DNA of 64,000 nucleotides, from the NCBI RefSeq assembly GCF_030400225.1, contig NZ_VJYB01000002.1, positions 421,875 through 485,874 on the forward strand, given 5' to 3'. Within the stretch, counting starts at the first letter, position 1, and every line of letters begins with the position of its first letter. This stretch comes from Lactobacillus sp. UCMA15818. GTDB taxonomy: Bacteria > Bacillota > Bacilli > Lactobacillales > Lactobacillaceae. The translations under genes were made by a program, and so were the position numbers. Below, one piece after another: positions 19,978-28,113 of the stretch. The notes below the pieces were generated by a model that saw only the letters and a list, made by a program, of their open reading frames with translations, did no database searches and was not told where the DNA came from.

Positions 19978-20046
19978 AAGATTCCCAGATTACAAAGCAA
20001 GTGGTAGAATTATTCCATCGGTTTATATAAAGGAGTGCTATATTAG

Positions 20047-20796
20047 ATGATTAAAAATGCAATTGTTAACCAGCAGATTATTCATAAAACAATTAGGGCT
20101 TTTAAAAAGCAGAAACTGACAGTGGAGCAGTTAAATACACTAGCAGAGGTAGCGCGTCATACCTCTTCAAGTATGTTTATGCAGCAATTTTCCATATTGC
20201 ATATTACTGACGAGAAAAAAAGGGCACAAATCAGGGAAATTTCAGGGCAAAAATATGTTGGAGCAGATGGTGATCTATTTATTTTCATAGTTGATTTACA
20301 TCGAAATCAGAGCATTCGACGACAGTTAGGCAAAGATGATGGTAGATTGCATCAAACAGACATTTTTTTGCAAGGTGTGGAGGATACTGTTTTGGCAGTA
20401 CAAAATACGGTTAATGCAGCTGAAAGTATGGGATTGGGAGCGGTTATTTTAGGGAGTGTTAACAATAGTCCAAAAGAATTATTGACAGTATTAAATCTAC
20501 CAGAGATGACTTTTCCGATACTTGGATTACAGGTAGGGATTGCAGATCAGAAGCCACAATTGAAACCACGCTTGCCATTAGAGTCAGTCTTCTTTGAAAA
20601 TGAATATCATAAGATTAATGTGGCTGATTTAAAGGAATATGATGAGACTGTACAGACATATTATGATTTACGAGACTCTAATCGCCGAATTGACTCATTT
20701 ACAAAGCAAGTGAGTTCAAAGAAGTTAGGGACAAAAGAAACTAAGCGAGATGAATTATTAGAGACTTTGCATAGTCAGGGCCTCTGCTTAAAATAA
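20047..20796 (+). CDS. NfsA-like NADPH-dependent flavin nitroreductase
   Basis: A 249-aa member of the NfsA/NfrA branch of FMN-dependent nitroreductases, which reduce nitroaromatics, quinones or flavins. The N-terminal arginine-containing IIHKTIRAFK and ARHTSSSMFMQQFSILHI, the central VQNTVNAAESMGLGAVILGSV and the late LPILGLQVGIAD-type segment (FPILGLQVGIAD) are the family landmarks. AAAGGAG lies 12 bases before the ATG, slightly long. It is followed by tRNA-Ser with its own promoter. Confidence 0.85.
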   Translation: MIKNAIVNQQIIHKTIRAFKKQKLTVEQLNTLAEVARHTSSSMFMQQFSILHITDEKKRAQIREISGQKYVGADGDLFIFIVDLHRNQSIRRQLGKDDGRLHQTDIFLQGVEDTVLAVQNTVNAAESMGLGAVILGSVNNSPKELLTVLNLPEMTFPILGLQVGIADQKPQLKPRLPLESVFFENEYHKINVADLKEYDETVQTYYDLRDSNRRIDSFTKQVSSKKLGTKETKRDELLETLHSQGLCLK

Positions 20797-20812
20797 ATAG
20801 TCTTTGATTGCA

Positions 20813-20841
20813 TTGCATTCCACTCGGATAATTGATATAAT
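20813..20841 (+). promoter_or_regulatory. promoter for tRNA-Ser
   Basis: TTGCAT (20813-20818) and TATAAT (20836-20841) are 17 bases apart, ending 13 bases before the mature tRNA. Confidence 0.8.
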
Positions 20842-20854
20842 GTTTATCGTTGTT

Positions 20855-20942
20855 GGAGAGTTGGCAGAGTGGTAATGCACCGGACTCGAAATCCGGCGAA
20901 CCGGTTTATACCGGCGCGCAGGTTCAAATCCTGTACTCTCCT
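20855..20942 (+). tRNA. tRNA-Ser (CGA)
   Basis: An 88-base class II tRNA. The acceptor stem GGAGAGT pairs with ACTCTCC, the anticodon stem CCGGA/TCCGG encloses loop CTCGAAA with anticodon CGA, a long variable arm pairs CCGG with CCGG, and the T arm carries GGTTCAAATCC. The CCA end is not encoded. It has its own promoter and terminator. Confidence 0.95.
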
Positions 20943-20976
20943 TATTTTATTAATTTTACTTAATTATATACATCCG

Positions 20977-21010
20977 GAAACGTTGATATATCAGCGTTTC
21001 TATTTTTTTA
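20977..21010 (+). terminator. terminator after tRNA-Ser
   Basis: GAAACGTTGATA pairs with TATCAGCGTTTC and is followed by a T-rich run. Confidence 0.8.
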
Positions 21011-21085
21011 CTTACGTTAATATACGTTATTTTGAAAGTGTTTAGTGCACAATTTGCACAGATTACGAAATTTCAGCCTTATTTT

Positions 21086-21364
21086 TCACTCAATTTTATT
21101 GCGCTTTTTTAATATTTTGAGCAGGTCCACAGCTTGAATACTCTCGAAATATTCTCCATTTCGATGATGGTTACTTAGGTTAATTCCTTCGGTTCGATAA
21201 TTATTAACTTTCATATAGGAAGTATACAGTTTGATTCCATCAAAAATCTTAAAAGTGCACCAACAAGTAAAATCCCCGTGTAGTTCAATATCTTCTTTCA
21301 GCAGATCTATCAGATAGTTGCAGTCATGGATCAATGGATTACCACTTTTCCCAATTAGATGCAT
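21086..21364 (-). CDS. orphan small protein, paralogue of the gene at 23915-24190
   Basis: A 92-aa protein of no family I can name. It shares order and motifs with the gene 2.5 kb away: an N-terminal IGKSGN, a segment LIDLLKEDIELHGDFTCWCTF, then DGIKLYTSYMK and a C-terminal NGEYFESIQAVDLLKILKK. No membrane segment or signal peptide is present, so it is probably a small cytoplasmic alpha/beta protein. AAAGGG fits the ATG at 21364 rather than the ATG three codons upstream. The two copies flank the NRAMP and TspO genes. No function can be assigned. Confidence 0.65.
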   Translation of the reverse strand: MHLIGKSGNPLIHDCNYLIDLLKEDIELHGDFTCWCTFKIFDGIKLYTSYMKVNNYRTEGINLSNHHRNGEYFESIQAVDLLKILKKRNKIE

Positions 21365-21637
21365 TAAAATCATACCCTTTATTTTTATGATATCACAATC
21401 TATCCATAAAAAATTAGTTTTTATATTAGCTAAGTTATTTTCACAACTTCGAATAATTATTTTATTACTAATTGGTTAATGTTAACTTTGTAAAATACTT
21501 ATGGATATTCATGATCTTATTTTATCTTTTAGTTGATATTGTTTAAAAATATCTATGGCCAATTTTAATTAAGTTTATTTGTTTAACACAACTAAATATA
21601 GCAGTTATCATTCTTCAACATATTGTGTGCAATTTTT

Positions 21638-21654
21638 AAATGTACACTACATTT
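21638..21654. promoter_or_regulatory. inverted repeat upstream of the NRAMP gene
   Basis: AAATGTA-CAC-TACATTT is a perfect 7+7 inverted repeat 69 bases before the NRAMP start. It may be an operator, possibly for a metal-responsive repressor; that is inference. The rest of the 358-base gap (21365-21722) is AT-rich with no other recognisable signal. Confidence 0.45.
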
Positions 21655-21722
21655 TGTGTTTGCTATTTAAAAATACTTCTAGAGGTAGTAATATAGTTAG
21701 TAATATTAGAGGAGTGATTAAT

Positions 21723-22988
21723 TTGCAGATAAATATTACAAAAAAAGTGCAGGTGAAGAAGGGAAAAGTCTCAAAATATCAATGGTTAAAGGTTTGGGGA
21801 CCGGGGCTAATTGTGATGCTTGCGGACACAGATGCAGGCTGCCTGATTACTGCTGCTCAATCGGGAGCACAGTGGGGATATACAATGATTTTACCGCAAA
21901 TACTTTTAATTCCAATTTTATATATGGCTCAAGAAATGACAGTCCGATTAGGAATTGTGACACATAAAGGACATGGGGAACTAATTCGCGAAAATTTTGG
22001 CACTGGATGGGCTTGGCTTTCAGCAGGAACACTGGCAATTTCTGCAATTGGAGCGTTATTAACTGAGTTTATAGGGATCGCAGGTGTCGGAGAACTATTT
22101 GGAATATCAAAATGGATCACGGTTCCACTTGCTACCATTTTATTAGTAGGAATCGCATTTATTGGAAGTTATCGACGGGTAGAGAAAATTGGAGTGGTGA
22201 TTGGGTCAGCTGAATTAGCATTTATTATTGCAATAATTATTATTCGACCGAGTTTGTCACAAATGGTACAGGGCCTAATTACCATACCTTGGAGGCATTC
22301 ATCATATGTTTATTTGGTAGCAGCTAATGTTGGTGCAGTAATTATGCCATGGATGATTTTTTATCAACAAGGAGCAGTCGTTGACAAGAGGTTAGATGTA
22401 CATTCGATTACGAAGGCGCGTCATGATACTTTTGTGGGAACTTTAATAACACAGGGAATAATGTTGATTTTTGTAATCGCATTTGCAGCAACAGTTGGAA
22501 ATCGCAATTTCTCTGGTTCCTTGAATTCAGTAAGTGATTTGGCTAGAGCTTTATCACCATTTATTGGGAGCATGACAGCAAAAATTTTAATCGGGGCAAG
22601 TATTTTAGGCGGTGCCATGGTGGCTGCACTAGTTGTTGCGTTAGCTGGTACTTGGGGGATTACCGAAGTACTCAACTGGAAGCATAGTTTAAATGAACCA
22701 TTGAATCATAAAACAGCAGGATTTTATATAATCTATGCTTTAGCACACATAGTGGGGGCTGTGTTGGTACTTGCAAATTTTGAATTGGTAAATATGGCGG
22801 TGGCTGTTGAAGTTATGAATGCATTACTGCTTCCAATTGTGCTCGGTTTTTTGTTAGTTCTTGAAGCTAAGGTAATACCTGAAGAATATCAAATGAAGGG
22901 AATTTATAAGTGGACGGTCACGATATTATGCATTATTGTCATGGCCTTTGGAATGTACATGATTGGACCTGTTGCTAATATCTGGTGA
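21723..22988 (+). CDS. NRAMP-family divalent metal transporter, atypical metal-site motifs
   Basis: A 421-aa membrane protein with about 11 hydrophobic segments and the SLC11/NRAMP fold (GPGLIVMLADTDAG in the first segment, the conserved GHGELIRENFG loop). The canonical metal-binding DPGN of helix 1 is replaced by DTDAG, and the MPH of helix 6 by MPWMIFYQQ. Such NRAMP-related sequences may have different ion selectivity, for example Mg2+ or Al3+ in described subfamilies; the substrate here is unknown. The TTG start at 21723 follows AGAGGAG; the frame is open upstream to 21579 without a ribosome site. It is monocistronic and convergent with tspO. Confidence 0.85.
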   Translation: MQINITKKVQVKKGKVSKYQWLKVWGPGLIVMLADTDAGCLITAAQSGAQWGYTMILPQILLIPILYMAQEMTVRLGIVTHKGHGELIRENFGTGWAWLSAGTLAISAIGALLTEFIGIAGVGELFGISKWITVPLATILLVGIAFIGSYRRVEKIGVVIGSAELAFIIAIIIIRPSLSQMVQGLITIPWRHSSYVYLVAANVGAVIMPWMIFYQQGAVVDKRLDVHSITKARHDTFVGTLITQGIMLIFVIAFAATVGNRNFSGSLNSVSDLARALSPFIGSMTAKILIGASILGGAMVAALVVALAGTWGITEVLNWKHSLNEPLNHKTAGFYIIYALAHIVGAVLVLANFELVNMAVAVEVMNALLLPIVLGFLLVLEAKVIPEEYQMKGIYKWTVTILCIIVMAFGMYMIGPVANIW

Positions 22989-23039
22989 GATGCATAATTT
23001 CAATATATTAAGCATGACAGAATTTAGACATATGTATAA

Positions 23040-23190
23040 TAAAAGAGAGAGCCATAAGTCGGGAAAATTTAACTTTTGACCCAGCCCCCTCTTTCTTGAG
23101 TTCAAATAAACATTCTCTCATAGGTCAAAATCTTCTGGCTACTGTAGTCTGTAGTGTCTCATTTAAGTGAGAACATAAGTCATTAGCAGA
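23040..23190. repeat. diverged interspersed repeat copy
   Basis: It contains CCATAAGTC, GGGAAAATTTAACTTTTGACCCAGCCCCCTCTTTCTTGAG and a later CTCATAGGTCAAAATCTTCTG that aligns loosely with the copy near 46.55 kb (written there as CCATAAGTCAAAATTCTCCG). It occupies the convergent gap between the NRAMP gene and tspO. Confidence 0.6.
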
Positions 23191-23192
23191 AG

Positions 23193-23684
23193 TCAATTTA
23201 AGATGGCGACTCCTAGAGTGAGATAAGATGCAAAAATAATCCATAGCAGATATGGAATCATCAGGATTGATGCTAAGCGGCTGGTTTTGGAAAAATGAAC
23301 GATACAGGTTAGAACGATAAAATCTAGTACAAGTATTATTACAAATCCTAGCCAATATGAATTCTCTCTGAAGAAAATAATACTCCAGATGAAGTTTAGC
23401 GCTAATTGGGCAACGAATAGGGAATAGTCTACTATTTTAGTTCGTCTCAATGAGTAGCGTTGATAAATTAGATAACCAGAGATGGCAATTAAGACATAAA
23501 GAAAGGGCCAAACGATTCCAAATAAATAAGCGGGTGGAGATAGAAAAGGGAGGTGCAGATTATTATAGATACCTTTAATATCTCCTGCGAATAAAGCTGA
23601 TAGACCACCAATTAGCTCAATGATAAGTATAAAAACAATTAGATGTAGCCAATTAAATTTAATTTTCTTTTTGTATTCGTACAT
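23193..23684 (-). CDS. tspO: TspO/MBR family membrane protein
   Basis: A 163-aa five-helix protein of the tryptophan-rich sensory/peripheral benzodiazepine receptor family, which binds porphyrins. Landmarks are IIELIGGLSALFAGD in helix 1, the loop LHLPFLSPPAYLFGIVWPFLYVLIAISGYLIY and ALNFIWSIIFF near helix 3. AAAAGGAG precedes the ATG. Its role in a fermentative lactic acid bacterium is unclear; heme or porphyrin handling is only inference. Confidence 0.9.
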   Translation of the reverse strand: MYEYKKKIKFNWLHLIVFILIIELIGGLSALFAGDIKGIYNNLHLPFLSPPAYLFGIVWPFLYVLIAISGYLIYQRYSLRRTKIVDYSLFVAQLALNFIWSIIFFRENSYWLGFVIILVLDFIVLTCIVHFSKTSRLASILMIPYLLWIIFASYLTLGVAILN

Positions 23685-23914
23685 TTGGACAACTCCTTTT
23701 AATTCGAGTGTAGCATTAATTAATTAGCAAAGCATGGAATATGATTTACATAAAAATTGGCAATGTTTAATAGCAAAACGGAATAAAGAAATTAAAAAGG
23801 CAACCCAGAAGGGCTCAACTACAAGAAAACTGTCGCTATTTTGTATTAATTAATTGTCAAAGCTAGTGGAGAATGTGTGTTGAATTGCGAGTGAATTTTA
23901 GTATCAACAATAAA

Positions 23915-24190
23915 TTATAACTTATTTTGTTTTTTAAATTTATTAAGTAAATTTTTTGCTTGGATAACTTCTAAATATTCATTAGATTTCCGCATGTTTT
24001 TTACCTTGTACTTTTCCGAGTGGTCCATTTCTTTCTTCAAATAAGAAGTATAAATTCGTACCCCATCTCTTAGGAAAAAGGTGGTCCAGCAATCAAATTC
24101 ACCATAAACATCAATTTCTTTTTGCAAGTTATTTACTAAATCTGTAGAGTCATAAGCAAATTTTTTTCCGCTTTTTCCAACTACTCCCAT
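23915..24190 (-). CDS. orphan small protein, paralogue of the gene at 21086-21364
   Basis: A 91-aa protein, MGVVGKSGKKFAYDS at the start, DVYGEFDCWTTFFLRDGVRI in the middle and NEYLEVIQAKNLLNKFKKQ at the end, aligning along its whole length with the 92-aa protein near 21.1 kb. AAAGGGG lies about 9 bases before the ATG at 24190; the 22 codons further upstream in the open frame have no ribosome site. It is soluble, basic, and without a recognised domain. I cannot assign a function. Confidence 0.65.
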   Translation of the reverse strand: MGVVGKSGKKFAYDSTDLVNNLQKEIDVYGEFDCWTTFFLRDGVRIYTSYLKKEMDHSEKYKVKNMRKSNEYLEVIQAKNLLNKFKKQNKL

Positions 24191-24280
24191 ATTAAACAAC
24201 CCCTTTACATTTATAGTATCATAGTAAAATTGTAGAATATACGAGTCGGTTAACAAAATAAATTTGATCTATTAAAAATT

Positions 24281-24457
24281 TTAAAATAACAGAATAGGAG
24301 CAATAATCATTTTCGATAATTCTTTATGTTGTTTCTTTAGTGCTTGAGTATGATCACTTAAAAAGGAACCTTGCCATTTGCGCATCCCGCGGTCCTGATA
24401 GAAATTCTTAAAGAAATATTCAGCAAATTCATCATCAATTTTTTCCCTATCATTCAT
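24281..24457 (-). CDS. small 58-aa protein with DRGMRKWQG motif
   Basis: A short ORF with an AGGAG site exactly 9 bases before its ATG, overlapping the end of an upstream broken frame. The N-terminus is acidic (NDREKIDDEFAEYFFKNFY), followed by QDRGMRKWQGSFLSDHT and a helical tail. The DRGM-KWQG pattern recalls YolD-like small proteins that often accompany Y-family polymerases, but no polymerase is adjacent and the resemblance is limited. It is probably a real gene; its function is unknown. Confidence 0.5.
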   Translation of the reverse strand: MNDREKIDDEFAEYFFKNFYQDRGMRKWQGSFLSDHTQALKKQHKELSKMIIAPILLF

Positions 24458-24603
24458 TTTTGTTTACTCCTGCTATATGAGATTAATCGGTCAGTACTAG
24501 GCCAACGTTGATTTTCAAATAAAACAAAATTAATAGTTAGCTGTGTTTCTTGTTGCAGTGCCTTAACCAATTCCTCAAGGTAGTCTAAGGTGTAGCATTT
24601 AAT
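24454..24603 (-). pseudogene. 5'-truncated gene remnant
   Basis: An open frame of about 49 codons (YTLDYLEELVKALQQ ... RWPSTDRLISYSRS) ends at a TGA overlapping the start of the 58-aa gene. It lacks any start codon, because an interspersed-repeat hairpin lies directly upstream. The overlap looks like translational coupling of an older operon whose first gene was cut. I do not recognise the product. Confidence 0.4.
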
Positions 24604-24605
24604 AC

Positions 24606-24660
24606 AAAAAAGAGACTAAATCAAAATTTAACTTTTGACATAGTCTCTCTAAAATGCTTG
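24606..24660 (-). repeat. short repeat copy with terminator-like hairpin
   Basis: AGAGACTAAATCAAAA pairs with TTTTGACATAGTCTCT around TTTAAC. It follows the stop of the minus-strand glycosyltransferase gene and probably terminates it. Confidence 0.65.
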
Positions 24661-24708
24661 AAATTAATCTTTTAAGGTTGTAACGAAGGCTAATGATTAA
24701 TGATATTT

Positions 24709-25641
24709 CTATTTTTTCTCTTTAACTATATATAAAGGTCTATTTTTTACTTCCAAATAAATATTGCCAATATACTTGCCAACAATCCCTAGACAAAATA
24801 GTTGTAGTCCGCCTAATCCGACCATTATAGTAATTAATGAAGCCCAGCCATCAACACTGCCGCCATAAAATATTTTACGGGCAATAATAAAAAGCATGAA
24901 AAGTATTGATAATGCAAAGGTAAAGAAACCTGCAAAAGAAGCAATTAAAAGTGGGATTTCTGAGAAATTTACAATTCCTTCGATTGAGTAGCGAAAGAGT
25001 TTCCAGAAGGACCAAGAAGTATTGCCTGCAACACGATCACGATTCTCATACTCTAAATATTTTGTTTTAAAGCCAATCCAATTAAAGATACCCTTTGAAA
25101 AGCGGTTGTACTCACCCATTTCAAGGATCGAATCAACAACTTTACGAGTCATTAACCGATAATCTCTGACACCTTGAATCATTGGAACATCAGAAATTTT
25201 ACTCATTAGTTTATAAAAAAGGATAGAAAAAAGTGAACGAATAGGGGGTTCTCCCTTACGATTTACACGCCGAGTGCCGACAATTTCATAATCCTCATCT
25301 AAAATTCCTGAGAGCATCAATGGAAGCTGTTCTGGTGGATCTTGCAAGTCAACATCCATAACTGCGACCAAGTCTCCTGTAGCTGTCTGAAGACCTGCAT
25401 AGAGTGCAGCTTCTTTGCCAAAGTTTCTGGAAAATGAAATGAAATGAACATTTTGGGGATCGTTCTCATTTAAGGTCTGTATTTCAAGGAGTGTATTATC
25501 ACTTGAACCATCATCAATAAAAATATACTCTAAGGAATAATTGCGCAGTTGTGGGATAAGAGCATTAACTGCTTGGTAGAATAATGGAATTGTCTCCTGT
25601 TCATTAAAACAGGGTACTATGATGGAAATTTTTTTAGTCAT
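24709..25641 (-). CDS. GT2 family bactoprenol glycosyltransferase-like protein
   Basis: A 310-aa DPM1/GtrB-type enzyme. It has an N-terminal GT-A domain with IIVPCFNEQETIPLF, DDGSSDNT (about 41-48) and the metal-binding DVDLQDPPEQLP, followed by two C-terminal membrane helices (about 230-255 and 268-290). Such proteins transfer a sugar from UDP- or GDP-sugar to undecaprenyl phosphate for later transfer to teichoic acid or other cell-wall polymers. The sugar is not readable from sequence. It is monocistronic. Confidence 0.88.
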   Translation of the reverse strand: MTKKISIIVPCFNEQETIPLFYQAVNALIPQLRNYSLEYIFIDDGSSDNTLLEIQTLNENDPQNVHFISFSRNFGKEAALYAGLQTATGDLVAVMDVDLQDPPEQLPLMLSGILDEDYEIVGTRRVNRKGEPPIRSLFSILFYKLMSKISDVPMIQGVRDYRLMTRKVVDSILEMGEYNRFSKGIFNWIGFKTKYLEYENRDRVAGNTSWSFWKLFRYSIEGIVNFSEIPLLIASFAGFFTFALSILFMLFIIARKIFYGGSVDGWASLITIMVGLGGLQLFCLGIVGKYIGNIYLEVKNRPLYIVKEKK

Positions 25642-25848
25642 CTATTTATTGTCTCCAATCGATAATGATTGCTCCGCTAATTATAACGTTAAAGTGATGA
25701 TAACTCAATATCTGTAAGGCTTTTTTAAGTTATTGAATAAAACTTTAATAAACATTATGTAGCTGCTAGTAATTTTATTTAGCTTATTATTCGATGTATA
25801 TGATAAAATAACTTTACAATAAATCTATTTAATTGAAGGAGTATTTTA

Positions 25849-26373
25849 ATGGCACAATTCAACAATGAATTTGCACTGGGAGATAAGGTTAACGATTTAC
25901 CGATGCCGCCTGTAAAAGTCTACATTGGTTGTTCATGGTTTAATGAACAGCAGCGGGAACATTTAAAACAGGGCTTAGCTGCAATTGAAGCCAACCCAAG
26001 TATTTCAAGGAAATATTCGCATTTTCCACTTGATTTTCAATATAAGGGACTAGATGTTGCTGAACATCCAGAATTATTGCATGATATCGAGTGGCAAGCA
26101 CGGACCTTCAACTCAGATATTGAAGGAATTGTGGGTTCGGATTTATGTTTGATGCTTTATTTGCCAAGCTTTCCCGATGATGGAGGAGCTTTTGAACTAG
26201 GTTACGCGAAGGGGATTGGCAAACAGTCGATTATCGTTGTTCCTAATGATGATGCCGATAACTTGAACTTAATGCTGGCATATGGTGTAACACGTGTTAT
26301 TAAGCTATCTGAATTAAGTACATTTGATTTTAGGCATGTTCATGCTGGTACGTACACGGGCTTAGTTCATTAA
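25849..26373 (+). CDS. nucleoside 2-deoxyribosyltransferase
   Basis: Exchanges bases between 2'-deoxynucleosides for nucleoside salvage, an enzyme characteristic of lactobacilli. The 174-aa sequence aligns with the known family: YIGCSWFNEQQ at the start, SHFPLDFQYKGLDVAEHPE, FNSDIEGIVGSD with its conserved Asp, and the nucleophile glutamate in GGAFELGYAKG. It starts at an ATG with GAAGGAG upstream. Whether it is the purine-only or the general type cannot be decided. It is monocistronic. Confidence 0.9.
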   Translation: MAQFNNEFALGDKVNDLPMPPVKVYIGCSWFNEQQREHLKQGLAAIEANPSISRKYSHFPLDFQYKGLDVAEHPELLHDIEWQARTFNSDIEGIVGSDLCLMLYLPSFPDDGGAFELGYAKGIGKQSIIVVPNDDADNLNLMLAYGVTRVIKLSELSTFDFRHVHAGTYTGLVH

Positions 26374-26542
26374 TAATCTATATGCAGAATAATTAATGAA
26401 AAATCTGCATAATTATTAAGTTTAGGATATTTTTTAACAGTGGAAACCATGAGATGAGAATTATTAACTTCGTTTTGATATAATCAATTCAGTGGAAAAT
26501 AAGAATTCTGAATTAATATATGTCAGAGAGGAGAGTAAGAAG

Positions 26543-26740
26543 ATGTCTGCATTTCAAAACGTATTAATTATAATTTCAATCGTTGCATTAATTGCGATGT
26601 TGTTGCTGATCTTGGGACTCTCTTGGGGAATATCATTTCAAGCTGTTGCAGTGGGTGGGGTGACCTGTTTTGCTATTGCAGTAGCTTCGACAGTGATTGC
26701 GTTGTGCATTGGTGTAGTAGGTATTTTCTCACGAGATTAG
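26543..26740 (+). CDS. small membrane protein, 65 aa
   Basis: Two strongly hydrophobic segments (about residues 6-28 and 33-58) separated by a glycine turn, with very few charged residues. GAGGAGAG at about 26528 supports the ATG at 26543. The longer open frame from a GTG at 26492 starts close to a TATAAT at about 26478 and has no ribosome site. No family is recognised. Confidence 0.6.
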   Translation: MSAFQNVLIIISIVALIAMLLLILGLSWGISFQAVAVGGVTCFAIAVASTVIALCIGVVGIFSRD

Positions 26741-26764
26741 GAAAGTTATATAGAAATAATGATA

Positions 26765-26856
26765 AGTCAGCGGAATTTGACTTATGGAGTGTCAATTATA
26801 TAAAATCAACAAAGGGACTAAATCAAAATTTATTTTTGACTTAGCTCTTTTTTTAA
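26765..26856. repeat. interspersed repeat copy with hairpin
   Basis: It contains GTCAGCGGAATTTGACTTATGGAG, related to the block near 63.77 kb, and then GGGACTAAATCAAAATT...TTTTTGACTTAGCTC ending in T's, able to terminate the upstream small gene. The remainder of the 309-base gap (26857-27049) is AT-rich and I see nothing else in it. Confidence 0.65.
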
Positions 26857-27049
26857 TGTCTTGAAATGTCAAATTAAGTTATAAATAACGTAGTTGCTTA
26901 TCTGTGACATTTTTCATGAAGTATGAATTAAAATAATCTGTTATTAAGTATCATAGGAATAAGCAGCTGATTACTTTGAGTTCAAAAGTTGAACAATTCA
27001 TAAGCATATGAGATACTTTTTACAGAAATTTAGGAAATGGTGTGGTTCA

Positions 27050-28009
27050 ATGAAAAAATTTGATTTACAAGATGTTGAGCGGGCATTTGAGAAGATAAAA
27101 CCATATTTAAGAACAACCCCTGTAGTTGAATCACTTTTTTTAAATAATAATGAGAGAGAATATTTTTTCAAATTAGAGTCGCTACAGCCAGTTAGAAGCT
27201 TTAAAATTAGAGGAGCTTTGAATAAAATATTGAGTCTAACAAATGCAGAAAAAAGGAAGGGTGTAGTTACCATTTCATCCGGAAATCATGGAATTGCAAC
27301 TGCTTATGCCAGTCAGTTATTGGGGATTGAAAAAATTGAGGTTATTGTGCCAATTGGGACGCCAAATAATAAGATTGAAAAAATTGAGCATTTCGGTGGG
27401 CAAGTCAAACAAATAGGTAAGAATTATGATGAAGCTCATATTCAAGGAATGCAATATGTTAAAAAAAGTGAGATGAATTATATTGATTCTTATTATTCTG
27501 ATCCGTTGATTTATAGTGGACAGGGGACAATCTCTTTGGAGTTAATGCAACAGTTGCCATTGCTAGATACGATTGTTATCCCAATTGGAGGGGGCAGCTT
27601 GATTACCGGAATTGCAGTTGCAGCCAAAAGCATTAATCCAACAATCAGAATAGTTGGAGTTCAAACCGCTGCTTGTCCCGCAATGATTGAAGCAATTAAG
27701 AATAAGAAGTTTTATGAAGAATATCCTACTAAGGATTCAATCTGCGAATCACTTGTAGGAGGAATTGGGAGGTTGAGCTATGAGATGCTTCCCGCATATG
27801 TTGACGAGCTGATAGCGGTTGATGAGGCAGAGATTGCAGATGCAGTTGCATACATGGCCAAGGAAGAAAAAATTATTGCTGAACCAGGAAGTTGTACGAC
27901 AGTTGCTGCACTTAGAAACTATGGTGAGAAGATTGGTGGGAGTGTAGTGGCTGCAATCATTTCGGGTGGAAATATTGATGAAAAATTATTTTATAATCTA
28001 CTAGCCTAA
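27050..28009 (+). CDS. threonine/serine dehydratase-like PLP enzyme
   Basis: A 319-aa fold-type II PLP enzyme of the catabolic threonine deaminase/serine racemase group. Lys52 in RSFKIRGALNK forms the Schiff base, SSGNHGIATAYASQ binds the substrate carboxylate, and PIGGGSLITGIA is the phosphate loop. No C-terminal ACT domain, so it is not the biosynthetic allosteric form. The ATG at 27050 has only a weak GGTGTGG upstream; an ATG at 27008 has no better one. Its substrate could be threonine, serine or a hydroxyaspartate. Confidence 0.82.
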   Translation: MKKFDLQDVERAFEKIKPYLRTTPVVESLFLNNNEREYFFKLESLQPVRSFKIRGALNKILSLTNAEKRKGVVTISSGNHGIATAYASQLLGIEKIEVIVPIGTPNNKIEKIEHFGGQVKQIGKNYDEAHIQGMQYVKKSEMNYIDSYYSDPLIYSGQGTISLELMQQLPLLDTIVIPIGGGSLITGIAVAAKSINPTIRIVGVQTAACPAMIEAIKNKKFYEEYPTKDSICESLVGGIGRLSYEMLPAYVDELIAVDEAEIADAVAYMAKEEKIIAEPGSCTTVAALRNYGEKIGGSVVAAIISGGNIDEKLFYNLLA

Positions 28010-28113
28010 AACTAGGACTAATGATTCATGTCTACAAAGGTGTAATGTTAACCTATTTATTGATAATACTAGTATAATTAATTGATACTATTAAAATGAG
28101 GTGAAGAAGCTTA

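Noticed and set aside
20943..21085. Integrated element at the tRNA-Ser 3' end
   Set aside because: No integrase gene follows and no repeat of the tRNA 3' end was noticed downstream in the window.
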